DNA of 64,000 nt, taken from positions 1-64,000 of the forward strand of contig DIHK01000056.1 in assembly GCA_002420115.1 (NCBI GenBank). The letters are read 5' to 3'. The translations under genes and the position numbers were made by a program. This DNA is from Nitrospira sp. UBA5698 (GTDB lineage: Bacteria > Nitrospirota > Nitrospiria > Nitrospirales > Nitrospiraceae). A model generated the notes under the pieces. The model saw only the letters and a list, made by a program, of their open reading frames with translations. It was not told where the DNA came from and searched no databases. This document shows positions 46,385 to 55,197 of this stretch, piece by piece; the first letter of the stretch is position 1, and each line of letters opens with the position of its first letter.

Positions 46385-47395
46385 CTATCCTCCGACCGGT
46401 AACATGGGCTCCCACGTCTCACCTGCATCCTGACTCCGATAGAGGCCACTCCCGTTGGTGCCGGCATAGAACACTCGAGGATCGATGTCGCTCTGCGCAA
46501 TCGCTCTGACATTGGTGGTCGCCAATCCCTTATTGATCAATTTCCACGCCGCCCCTCCATCGTCACTTCGATGGACTCCATCACGCCCCGTGATATAGAG
46601 CACACCCCGCCGGGTTCGATCCAGCACCATTCCCACGATCATTTGATCCGTGAGCGATTCCCCTATTCTCTTCCAAGACTTGGCTCCATCAGTCGTTTTG
46701 TACATTCCAGCCAACGTGGCCGCATACACAACATCAGGCTCATAGGGATCGACCAGTATCGCCGTCACGTTCAAGGCTCTTGACGTCTTCACCATATCCG
46801 GCGGAATGAGTCCATTGTTCACCTTTTCCCAATGGCCGGCCTGATCAGTAGACTTATATACGCCACCGCTCGTTCCCGCGTACAGAATCGACGGACGCGT
46901 GGGGTCCATCCCAAGCGTCACGACCATGAGCACTTCTTTCATCCCCTCCATCTTTTTTGTCCACTGTTCGCCACCGTTCTTCGTTTCAAACACACCCATC
47001 GTCGTGGCGATAAAGATATGCTGGGCATCGGCAGGATCAAAGAGAAACTGATTCACCACAGAGCTGATGGTTGCATCATCAAGCCCTGAACGCATCGAAG
47101 CCCAACGCTGCCCCCCATCATGGCTCTTGTAGACAGCGTCACCCTTCGTCCCAGCGTAAACCGTTGCAGGATATGCCGGGTCAATCGCCATGGCGATGAC
47201 GCGGGAATGACTCATCCCTTGCGAGAGATTCGTCCAGACCTGGCCACCGTCGCGGGTCTTATAGATATAATCATTAGTTGCAACGTAGATGATGTCGGGG
47301 TTCTTCGGATGGAGCTGAATGAGAACGATGGGATCGCTACGATTGCAACCAGCGAGAGAGGTTGCAATAAAGAGAAGTGCGAGCAGAATCTTCAT
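46385..47395 (-). CDS. Ycf48-like beta-propeller lipoprotein
   Basis: 336 residues. A lipoprotein signal peptide ends in the lipobox SLAGC (Cys17). The rest is a run of BNR/sortilin-type blades, each with a pattern such as VYKSHDGGQRW, VFETKNGGEQW, VYKSTDQAGHW, MYKTTDGAKSW and LYRSQDAGETW. Related proteins assist photosystem II assembly in phototrophs, but similar ones are common in non-phototrophs with unknown roles. Probably outer-membrane or periplasmic. Confidence 0.88.
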   Translation of the reverse strand: MKILLALLFIATSLAGCNRSDPIVLIQLHPKNPDIIYVATNDYIYKTRDGGQVWTNLSQGMSHSRVIAMAIDPAYPATVYAGTKGDAVYKSHDGGQRWASMRSGLDDATISSVVNQFLFDPADAQHIFIATTMGVFETKNGGEQWTKKMEGMKEVLMVVTLGMDPTRPSILYAGTSGGVYKSTDQAGHWEKVNNGLIPPDMVKTSRALNVTAILVDPYEPDVVYAATLAGMYKTTDGAKSWKRIGESLTDQMIVGMVLDRTRRGVLYITGRDGVHRSDDGGAAWKLINKGLATTNVRAIAQSDIDPRVFYAGTNGSGLYRSQDAGETWEPMLPVGG

Positions 47396-47420
47396 GAGAT
47401 TGCCACAAGCGCCACACCGC

Positions 47421-47918
47421 TCACCTATAGTTTGTAAACTGCAGATCGATTCCGAAGTCTCTGCCTTTCAAGAAGGCAATCGCCGATTGGAGGTCATCCT
47501 TGCTCTTCCCTAGCACCCGGACCTGTTCGCCTTGAATCTGAGCTTGGACTTTCAATTTTGAATCTTTCACCGCTTTAGTAATTTCCTTCGCCTTATCCGA
47601 GGCCAGTCCACTCTGGATCTTCGCAACTTGCCGCACCGTCCCGCTGAGCGCCGGCTCAACTTCACCGTAATCAAAGGCCTTCAACGACACTCCTCGCTTC
47701 ACGCACTTCGCCTTGATGATCTCGTGTACTGCCTTGAGCTTGTACTCATCATCGGACACCATCACCAACTCCTTTTCCTTCTCTTTCAGGGTGATCTCCG
47801 TCTTGGAGTCCTTAAAGTCAAAGCGCTGCTTGATCTCCTTCATCGCCTGGTCCAGTGCGTTCTTCAGCTCCTGCATATTCACTTCTGATACCACATCGAA
47901 TGAAAACTGATCAGCCAC
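47421..47918 (-). CDS. yajQ: YajQ family nucleotide-binding protein
   Basis: 165 residues with the family opening FSFDVVSEVNMQELKNALDQ, DFKDSKTEI and the closing blocks GEQVRVLGKSKDDLQ and GIDLQFTNYR. Some members bind cyclic di-GMP and act as effectors, which is of note given four PilZ proteins nearby. It is followed by the Ycf48-like gene in the same direction. Confidence 0.95.
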   Translation of the reverse strand: MADQFSFDVVSEVNMQELKNALDQAMKEIKQRFDFKDSKTEITLKEKEKELVMVSDDEYKLKAVHEIIKAKCVKRGVSLKAFDYGEVEPALSGTVRQVAKIQSGLASDKAKEITKAVKDSKLKVQAQIQGEQVRVLGKSKDDLQSAIAFLKGRDFGIDLQFTNYR

Positions 47919-48024
47919 AATCTCCTCCTCCTCTTCTTCCCACCTAATCTTTAGTCAAAAGATGGGTTGGTTGCTCTCCCACTGCGCCCATGGATGGAGC
48001 ACCACTCTTACTGAGCCAACCACC

Positions 48025-48105
48025 AAATAGTGCGTAATGTTTAGCTGGCAAAGTCGCAAAACCCTTCGTTTATAAGCATTCCAAGAGTCAAGATGCGCAC
48101 TATTT
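48025..48105. repeat. 81-bp segment with 10-bp terminal inverted repeats
   Basis: AAATAGTGCG at 48025-48034 is matched by CGCACTATTT at 48096-48105. The 61-bp interior has no gene. It could be a small miniature mobile element or a long-stem RNA structure. It lies in the 278-bp gap between yajQ and cstA. Confidence 0.5.
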
Positions 48106-48196
48106 AGCGTTCTCCTCAGTAATTTAAGACAGTGACTGGTCCCGCATGCACACTCCAGGAGCGCTGGAGATCAACCATAGCCGCCTCTCGCTTTCC

Positions 48197-50218
48197 CTAA
48201 CAACACCCTGTCCCATGCGGCAACTTAAACTTGCACCCCTCGTCATTATGTTGACAGATCGCCGTCTGCATTCGTCCCGCCGACCCTCCACCAGCCACAA
48301 CCACGACCTCACTCGATGTAAACGGCTTCTTCAAGACGACATAGCCATACCACTGCCGTAGGCTATCACTCAAGACAATCAATCCCAAGACCGCCACCGC
48401 CGCGACCAGTACTGCATCAAGATAGAGCGAGAACGCCTGGCCTGCCGCCAATGCCGCCGCCTTCCTCAGAAACATCCAGAACATTTGGTAGGACCCCGTC
48501 AGCGTAATCACACCGACAAAGAGCATCGGCAACGCCGTCACCCAGAGATAGGGCGACTTCCACATCTTGATCAGCACCGTCGTCCCGATGCAGAGCGCCA
48601 GCATCCCAAGCAACTGATTCGCGGCACCGAACATCGGCCAAATGGTTGAAATACTTCCCGTCCCGATCAGATAGGTCCATGCGCCCACTACCAGGCCACT
48701 GCTCATGATGACCCCTGGAATCCAGTTGATCTGCCGAAACGGCGCATAGACTTTTCCCGCCATCTCTTGAACGAGGTAACGACCCACACGAGTCCCTGTA
48801 TCAATTGTCGTGAGAATGAACAGCGCCTCGAATACCAGCGCGAACTGATACCAATAGGCCATCAGGCCCGACATTCCCGGCAAGGCAGAAAAGATCGACG
48901 CCATCCCTACAGCCAAGGACACAGCCCCTCCTGGGCGCCCCGCTACATGCACCTCAACCATTTGTGACAGTTCAGCAATTCGCGACGGAGGAAAACCCAT
49001 CGCTGACAACGCATCCGCACCCAATGTCGTGTTGATCGCCAGGTAGTCGCCGGGAATCAACACCGAGGCGGCGATCAACGCCATCACGCCCACAAAACTT
49101 TCTAATAGCATCGCCGCATAGCCCACCACCGCCTGCGACTCCTGCTCAATCATCTTCGGAGTGGTGCCTGATGAGACCAGAGAATGAAAGCCCGAGATCG
49201 CTCCACAGGCAATCGTGATGAAGAGAAAGGGGAAGAGGGTACCAGGAATGATCGGTCCGCCGCCATTGGCAAACTGAGTCACGCGTGGCATCTCGATCGT
49301 GGGCGCCATGAGGATCACACCAACCCCAAGCAAAAATACCACGCCTAGTTTCATGAACGTCGAGAGATAGCCACGCGGCACCAGCAACATCCAGCCAGGC
49401 AACACCGAGGCGAGAAACCCATAGCCAGCCAAGAGCCAGACCAGCGACGGCTTGTCGAACTCAAACAACCAAGCATAAGGCGACTGTGCGACGACTCGAC
49501 CAAACAGCACCGCAGCAAGCAATAGGACGACGCCAAGGATCGACACTTCAGCCACTGCACCAGCGCGAAACTTCTGGAGATAGAAACCCATGAGCAGGCC
49601 GATCGGGATCGTCATGGCGATCGTAAAGGTACCCCAGGCATTGTGATAGAGCGCATTGACCACCGCAAAACCCAGCCCAGCCAGCGCCACCATCACAATA
49701 AAGAGCACCGCTACCGCTGTTGCTGTGCCGGTGACAGAACCCAGCTCATCATGCGCGATCTCAGGGAGCGAACGCCCATTGCGTCGCATCGACGCCACAA
49801 GGATGATGAAGTCCTGTACCGCCCCGGCAAGCACGGCCCCAATCACCAGCCAGAGAAACCCCGGCACAAATCCAAATTGTGCCGCCAACACCGGGCCAAG
49901 CAAGGGTCCCGCCCCTGCAATCGCGGCGAAGTGATGGCCAAAGAGCACGACCTTATTGGTAGGGTGAAAATTGACACCATCGTTCAACCGCACCGCCGGC
50001 GTCACATGTTGATTGTTCAGTCCAACGACATGTCTGGCCAGCCATCGGCCATAGAATCGATAGGCCAGCACATAGATACAGGCCGCCGCCACGACCAGCC
50101 AAAGACCGTTTACTTTTTCATCGGGATTGACGCCCCCAACTACATGGGCAAGCGCAAGTGCACCGAGAACGGAGAGCACCACCCAGAGCAGATTCACAGC
50201 CGCTTTCATGCGCGGCAT
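48197..50218 (-). CDS. cstA: carbon starvation protein CstA-family transporter
   Basis: Inner-membrane transporter of peptides or pyruvate in related species. 673 residues with many TM segments and the family strings NDGVNFHPTNKVVLFGHHFA, IAGAGPLLGPVLAAQFGF and GAISGFHSLVSSGTTPKM. The last 25 residues form an unusual tail with Cys and His (ICQHNDEGCKFKLPHGTGCC) that could bind a metal. It is monocistronic. A fragment of a second copy lies 160 bp upstream. Confidence 0.94.
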   Translation of the reverse strand: MPRMKAAVNLLWVVLSVLGALALAHVVGGVNPDEKVNGLWLVVAAACIYVLAYRFYGRWLARHVVGLNNQHVTPAVRLNDGVNFHPTNKVVLFGHHFAAIAGAGPLLGPVLAAQFGFVPGFLWLVIGAVLAGAVQDFIILVASMRRNGRSLPEIAHDELGSVTGTATAVAVLFIVMVALAGLGFAVVNALYHNAWGTFTIAMTIPIGLLMGFYLQKFRAGAVAEVSILGVVLLLAAVLFGRVVAQSPYAWLFEFDKPSLVWLLAGYGFLASVLPGWMLLVPRGYLSTFMKLGVVFLLGVGVILMAPTIEMPRVTQFANGGGPIIPGTLFPFLFITIACGAISGFHSLVSSGTTPKMIEQESQAVVGYAAMLLESFVGVMALIAASVLIPGDYLAINTTLGADALSAMGFPPSRIAELSQMVEVHVAGRPGGAVSLAVGMASIFSALPGMSGLMAYWYQFALVFEALFILTTIDTGTRVGRYLVQEMAGKVYAPFRQINWIPGVIMSSGLVVGAWTYLIGTGSISTIWPMFGAANQLLGMLALCIGTTVLIKMWKSPYLWVTALPMLFVGVITLTGSYQMFWMFLRKAAALAAGQAFSLYLDAVLVAAVAVLGLIVLSDSLRQWYGYVVLKKPFTSSEVVVVAGGGSAGRMQTAICQHNDEGCKFKLPHGTGCC

Positions 50219-50371
50219 CCTACCATAGTCCGACTGCCAGACACCTCACCCCTTCGAACTTATCAAGAGTGTCGATAGAGTCGTCATTGGGTATGCCATT
50301 TGACGACAGAGTCGACACCAACAACTCATGCACAACTCGGCAGTGCACGCAACATTGGTTAGCACCCCGTT

Positions 50372-50416
50372 GCCACGACCAGCCAGAGACCATTTACTTT
50401 TTCATCAGGATTGACG
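50372..50416 (-). pseudogene. 45-bp fragment of a second cstA-like gene
   Basis: Matches cstA at 50088-50132 with three differences in 45 bases. Both read VNPDEKVNGLWLVVA on the minus strand, so all three differences are synonymous. The flanks do not resemble cstA, and no longer frame is present. Confidence 0.75.
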
Positions 50417-50460
50417 ATATCGCCATCATCCGCCAAAGCCGCTTCACCTAGTCTGAAAAA

Positions 50461-52314
50461 CTATGTCTCTGACACAGACAATAGTTCTATAAAGAACAAC
50501 TTAAGCTCCTCCAACGTGTTTGGCTGATTTATGAGAAGCCAGTGAATCAAAAGCTGGGAATGGATGAGCTTAAGATATGTATACCGCGCATTCGAAAGAT
50601 CTTGAAACAGATCTTCCAATAGCTTCGCAGCATGGACAAACTTGAGCCAATCATTATCCTCAACGTTAATTGTATTTCTCTGAGCACTAAAATATTTGGC
50701 CTTCCCTCCGTTAACCTCCAGCCAATCCCTCACCTCTGTTTCAGTAACAGCAGGGTTCCGAAAAGATTCCAATTGGTTCATGACAGAAGCTAACGCCTCT
50801 GGAACAAGCAAGTAGTTCTCGAACATCCTCCTAGGCAAGAACCTCACCCTTCCATTAGTTTTGCGAGTCATCTCATCCATTGCTGAATCAGACCGTGACT
50901 CTCTATCAAACACAAACGCTACTGCTGGTGGGATTATTGTCTTGCCCTGGCTAAGATTTCGATAGATCCCTTCTATAAGCTCTATAGGAACTTTTCTTGC
51001 GCCAAAGTCTCCCGGATGCCTTATCCTTACGATATTTGTACCCGCAAGTTCTGCTTGCCCCTTAAGAACTAGCGGCAAACACGTTTCTTCGGTCTCACCC
51101 TCGACCCACAACACACGATCGGCACCGAACACATCCGACGGTTTTGCACCGACGTCCATGAGTAACTTGCGCAAATCATCGAGGTTATTTGCATTTAACA
51201 CTTCGACAACACTGGCTGGACGTTCCCATCGGATAAAAATGAGTGTTTGAGGATCAGCCGCACGCAATATCTCTGGCGAATGAGTTGAAATAATGTACTG
51301 ATGTTGTGGATATCCCCTCAGACATTCGATGAGCTTTCGAGCCGCTGCTGGATGCAGAAAGCTACTAGGTTCGTCAATAATAATCACCTGGGGGTATTGA
51401 GCAGTCATCGCAACATACAGCATCGCTAGGACCTGGCCAACACCTGTACCACATTCGTTCAAGGGGATCGCCAGATCCATCCTCCTACTATCCGGTTGAT
51501 CGGTTCTGACGAGAATTTCAAGACTGTCTGCATTCATTTCACTAGGACGAATAGACACTTCATAGATAGATGGGAATATCCTATGAACCAAAGCATTATA
51601 ATCTTGAAACATGGGACGATTCGCCTGCAGAAGATTCAAAACCTCAGGAAGGTTTGCCCCATTGGGAGCCAGAATCTTACTTTTACCAAAGCGACAAGAG
51701 CTGACCCCATACCGTTCCGGGAGAAACCTATAGATACGTCCCCGCAAAACATATGCGGCAAGTTTGCCCAACTCGTCAGTTGGTGGGGAGGCCGTCCTTC
51801 CACTTAACGTGAACGACTTTCTATCCGCGGATATGTCGTAGACGAAATAATCGGAACCGGTTCTTTCGTAGAGCCCATGAGAAGGCAAAGGATGGAAGAT
51901 CCATTCAAATCCTTGGTTTTCTTCGGCCTGGAACGAATAACTCAATGTAATTTCTGGTCGTTCGAAAATATGATTCAAAACGATTTCAGGAGATTGCTGT
52001 AGGTGACTCTCCTTTGGCATCAGCAATGTCAACTTATTCTCTGGCAACTGAAGCACAAGAGTTTTCAGTTCATCACCTGAAACTATGAACTTTATGCCTC
52101 CTACTGTATATCGATTTGGTGGGGTAGTTTCTTGGGGTCTACTCAGAACGCTTTTATGAGGTTTTCCTGAAATATCTAACTTGAGGGCTTCAAGGAGGGC
52201 GGTCTTTCCAACATTGTTCTGCCCTGCAATGAGGTTAAATCCAGAATTTAGTAGAAAGCTCTGCTCCTCATAGTAGCTCTTATAGTTTTTTATGCGAAAC
52301 TTAGAAATTCTCAT
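50461..52314 (-). CDS. standalone OLD-family ATP-dependent nuclease
   Basis: 617 residues. ABC-type ATPase first: Walker A GQNNVGKTALLEAL (31-44), a signature-like segment NECGTGVGQVLAML and Walker B VIIIDEPSSFLHP, then the H-loop YIISTHSPEIL. A TOPRIM-type domain follows (about 395 onward: RVLWVEGETEETCLPLVL, then AVAFVFDRES). Such proteins act alone or with helicases in phage defence. No UvrD-like partner is adjacent. Composition looks more A+T-rich than its neighbours, suggesting transfer. Confidence 0.88.
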   Translation of the reverse strand: MRISKFRIKNYKSYYEEQSFLLNSGFNLIAGQNNVGKTALLEALKLDISGKPHKSVLSRPQETTPPNRYTVGGIKFIVSGDELKTLVLQLPENKLTLLMPKESHLQQSPEIVLNHIFERPEITLSYSFQAEENQGFEWIFHPLPSHGLYERTGSDYFVYDISADRKSFTLSGRTASPPTDELGKLAAYVLRGRIYRFLPERYGVSSCRFGKSKILAPNGANLPEVLNLLQANRPMFQDYNALVHRIFPSIYEVSIRPSEMNADSLEILVRTDQPDSRRMDLAIPLNECGTGVGQVLAMLYVAMTAQYPQVIIIDEPSSFLHPAAARKLIECLRGYPQHQYIISTHSPEILRAADPQTLIFIRWERPASVVEVLNANNLDDLRKLLMDVGAKPSDVFGADRVLWVEGETEETCLPLVLKGQAELAGTNIVRIRHPGDFGARKVPIELIEGIYRNLSQGKTIIPPAVAFVFDRESRSDSAMDEMTRKTNGRVRFLPRRMFENYLLVPEALASVMNQLESFRNPAVTETEVRDWLEVNGGKAKYFSAQRNTINVEDNDWLKFVHAAKLLEDLFQDLSNARYTYLKLIHSQLLIHWLLINQPNTLEELKLFFIELLSVSET

Positions 52315-52528
52315 CTGGCAGCAATCACCTATAAATCTTGGTTCATAAGGCTACTTTTTGGACACAAAGGAGTCAACACTTCTTGCACGAACATTGGCTC
52401 CATTTTTCCTCAAAGGGACAATGCCTTAATCTAATTCAGATCTCCTGTAGGTTCAGAACCCCTACCTGCAGCGACTGAACAGTGGATCAACGCTTGTGGA
52501 TTTTCCTCGTTTCGGTCATAAAAGTTCT

Positions 52529-53177
52529 ATGCTCACCCTCATCCAGTTTCCTTGGTCCCCCTTCTGCATCACCATCAGACACATCCTGACGCTCCATCGT
52601 ATTCCGTTTCGCCTGCACAACATCGCCTATCATGATCGGGCTCCAGTCATCACAGCGACGAAGGGCAAGGGCCACACGGTACCCTGCCTGATCGACGGAA
52701 AACGAGGGATCTGCGATGTCACGGATTTTGGACAGGAGGAAGCGCGTTACCTGGATCGCCGCTATCGGCTCAACCTCTTTCCAAGAAGCTTCGAGGGGCT
52801 TCAGCTGATTCTCTCACGCTATATCGAGAACGATCTCGAATCCGTGGGGTTCAAGATAGGCGACACCTAATGTGATTCCAACCCGTCCCCTCATTGAGCG
52901 GACGATGCTTATTCGCCACAAGGAGCGGAAGTTTGGAAGAGGCTGCGTTGAAGGATGGACGACCCACCGACGGTATCTGTGTGCCAGATTTGCTGACCTA
53001 TTGAAGCCCATCGACAACATGCTGGCGGCTTCGCCGTTTCTGCTGACCGATCGCCCGCTCTTCGTCGATTACAACCTGTACGGCGTCCTCGGCAATTAGC
53101 TGTTCAGCGGCAAAACGCGATTGCCCAATCTGAAGCACCTGCGACGCTGGTATCGAAAAATGGACCTTGTCCCTTGA
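52529..53177 (+). pseudogene. glutathione S-transferase-like gene, frameshifted and interrupted
   Basis: The N-terminal thioredoxin-like half reads LTLIQFPWSPFCITIRHILT and HTVPCLIDGKRG up to FKIGDT, then a TAA. Removing one A at about 52870 restores GDTYVIPTRPLIERTMLIRH in frame with the C-terminal helical half. A TAG at 53097 then interrupts NLYGVLGN; reading through gives LFSGKTRLPNLKHLRRWYRK and ends at 53177. The total, about 215 codons, is the normal length. It therefore carries two lesions; sequencing error could account for the first only. Confidence 0.75.
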
Positions 53178-53265
53178 CCAATCACTCTGTAAGTTTCTTC
53201 AGCGCCCTTCCATACCGGTGCGTGCCCTCTTCCAACGCCGCGCGAAACATCACCTGATCGATGGC

Positions 53266-53703
53266 ATGGATCTGCTCGCTCATTTTGATATACTCACCCC
53301 CATCATGGCAGCCCCACCCCCAACTCTGGAGCCATCAGGGAGAGACCGCCGAGAATACTATCGCATTACCGTCACGCTTCCGATCTGTCTTCAGCCTGAG
53401 ACGGAAACCATCGAAGGAGAACTCGTCAAACAATCGGTGAATCTGAGCGCGGGCGGGATCGGCCTCACACTGAACAGTCTATTTCAACCAGAGGCTATTC
53501 TCTCCTGCACCCTACTGTTTCCCGATCAAGTTCTCTTCAAATCCTTTATCGAAGTGCTGCGGGTCGACCCGGTCGCCTATCCCCTCAACACCTATCGCCT
53601 CCACGGTCGCTTTATCCGCCTGACCAGGGACGACCGTGAACAATTGGTCCGATACATCTTGCAATTTCAACGCGAGCACCTTTCAAAGCACTATTCCGCC
53701 TGA
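53266..53703 (+). CDS. PilZ-domain protein (first of four)
   Basis: About 145 residues. The c-di-GMP-binding PilZ signature is present: an arginine-rich RDRREYYRITVTLP followed about 35 residues later by NLSAGGIGL, matching R-x3-R and [DN]-x-S-x2-G. The barrel continues to FKSFIEVLRVD and RLHGRFIRL. Start is uncertain: ATG 53266 or 53305, and the frame is open back to 53167. It follows the broken GST gene. Confidence 0.82.
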   Translation: MDLLAHFDILTPIMAAPPPTLEPSGRDRREYYRITVTLPICLQPETETIEGELVKQSVNLSAGGIGLTLNSLFQPEAILSCTLLFPDQVLFKSFIEVLRVDPVAYPLNTYRLHGRFIRLTRDDREQLVRYILQFQREHLSKHYSA

Positions 53704-53817
53704 TCAGCAAGGCCAGCAATCTGCTTGATCCGTTCACTACTCCGCCGAATACCAGTACATCGTCCCCACCAATGAGGGATTTTCTTTGGCCAATGCGGTC
53801 AACTAGACTGCCTTACC

Positions 53818-54189
53818 GTGGAATTCACACGCACTTATTCACGCCAACACTATCGCGTTCCCCTTACTGTCCAGTACCCCGTGCTATTTTCCGCAACTGA
53901 CAGAATTGCAGAGGGGAAAGTCATGAACCTCACGGTGTTCGGCTGCACCATTGAATGCACTGATGCCCTGCAGCAGGGAACCCCGCTGCGGATGCGACTG
54001 ATCCTTCCAGATCAGGTTCAATCGTTAGCAGTAGAAGAAGCAGAAGTTCGATGGGTCCAAGGGAATCGCATGGGGGTTCAGTTCCACAAGGTTGAGCGTG
54101 CCGCAGATTTTCGGCTCCACGGATTTGTGTGGGATCGCATGATCGAGCGATTTCAGACGATCGTTCAGGATGGGCTGTCTGCGCGGTGA
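53818..54189 (+). CDS. PilZ-domain protein (second of four)
   Basis: 123 residues from a GTG. The N-terminus YSRQHYRVPLTVQYP carries the R-x3-R pattern in weak form (RQHYR), and VMNLTVFGCTIECTD has N-x-T instead of N-x-S before the Gly. Because of that, c-di-GMP binding is less certain. It ends inside the convergent flippase-like gene with a 25-bp overlap. Confidence 0.72.
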   Translation: MEFTRTYSRQHYRVPLTVQYPVLFSATDRIAEGKVMNLTVFGCTIECTDALQQGTPLRMRLILPDQVQSLAVEEAEVRWVQGNRMGVQFHKVERAADFRLHGFVWDRMIERFQTIVQDGLSAR

Positions 54190-55172
54190 TCTTTGCTCAG
54201 TCGCCGCTTTCCCACCAAAGCGAGACAGACCAACCCAACACCGATCCAGACGACTTCTCGGAACCGTCGTAACAGCGCGAAGGTAATCCCCGTCACATCG
54301 CTGTAGCCAAAGGCCTGTAATAAGAGGAGATTCCCGGCATCCTGCGCCCCAAGGCTGCCTGGGATAAAACAGGTCCCGCCTTTAATCAGGGCAGCCAAGG
54401 CGCCGATCGAGATGACCGACCACGGGCTGGCGGTGTCACCGAGGCAAGAGAGAATGACAAACACCTCGAGCGATTCAGCCAGCCAGCCAAACAGGCAAAC
54501 TCCGGTTGACAGTGCGAACGCCTCCCGGTGGTGTCGGTAGAAACTCAGAATCGTTTGGTCAATGGAGCGCAAGTGCTCTTCTTGCGTCTCAAGCACCCGA
54601 ATCCGCAATCCCAGTTTCTTGACCATCGACAGCATCGAGGCAAAGAGCCCGCGTTGCTGGACAAAGACAAAGCCACCAATCGAACAAACCAACACCGCTA
54701 CACTGACAATTGCCGCCGTAATGGTCTGTCCCGCCGAACCGCCAGTACCCACAATGAAAAGCCCAATGACAATCCCGACAAGGATATAGAAGACTTCGGC
54801 AATCGTCAGAGTTGTCTTGGCAATCACCACGGACGCAGCGCCCTCTGTAATCGGAACATGGTGCTGCTTCAACAGATACACCTTGAGTGGTTCGCCACCC
54901 AAATAGGCCGTGGGAGTGGTCATATTCACCACTTCGCCGGCCGTTCGGATTGTCAGTAGGCGCCAGAACGGCACGGCATTCGCGGATGGTCCCAGCACCA
55001 GCTTCCACCCATAGGCCTCGATCACATACATGATGACAGAGGGAATCAACACAGCAAGCAGCGCGGCAGGCCCGAGCCTCGACCCCGCCTCATAGATGTT
55101 GCTGGGTCCGATATTCCAGACAAGTAGACACAGAACGATGAGGCCAACGGTAAGTAGGATATAGCGCAACAC
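54165..55172 (-). CDS. UPF0104/LPG-synthase-type flippase-like membrane protein
   Basis: 335 residues with eight or so hydrophobic segments. Family strings are TIRTAGEVVNMTTPTAYLGGEPLKVYLL near residue 77 and GGTCFIPGSLGAQDAGNLLLLQAFG near 275. Relatives are the transmembrane domain of lysyl-phosphatidylglycerol synthase and HpnL-like proteins that move lipids. It is the last gene of the aminoethylphosphonate-like operon, 25 bp after the CDP-alcohol transferase, so a role in flipping its lipid product is a reasonable guess. Confidence 0.82.
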   Translation of the reverse strand: MLRYILLTVGLIVLCLLVWNIGPSNIYEAGSRLGPAALLAVLIPSVIMYVIEAYGWKLVLGPSANAVPFWRLLTIRTAGEVVNMTTPTAYLGGEPLKVYLLKQHHVPITEGAASVVIAKTTLTIAEVFYILVGIVIGLFIVGTGGSAGQTITAAIVSVAVLVCSIGGFVFVQQRGLFASMLSMVKKLGLRIRVLETQEEHLRSIDQTILSFYRHHREAFALSTGVCLFGWLAESLEVFVILSCLGDTASPWSVISIGALAALIKGGTCFIPGSLGAQDAGNLLLLQAFGYSDVTGITFALLRRFREVVWIGVGLVCLALVGKRRLSKDHRADSPS

Positions 55173-55197
55173 GTGAGTCGGATGGGGAACGTAGTAG

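Noticed and set aside
49643..50278. 211-codon plus-strand frame over cstA
   Set aside because: Arg/His-rich antisense shadow of a certain membrane protein gene.
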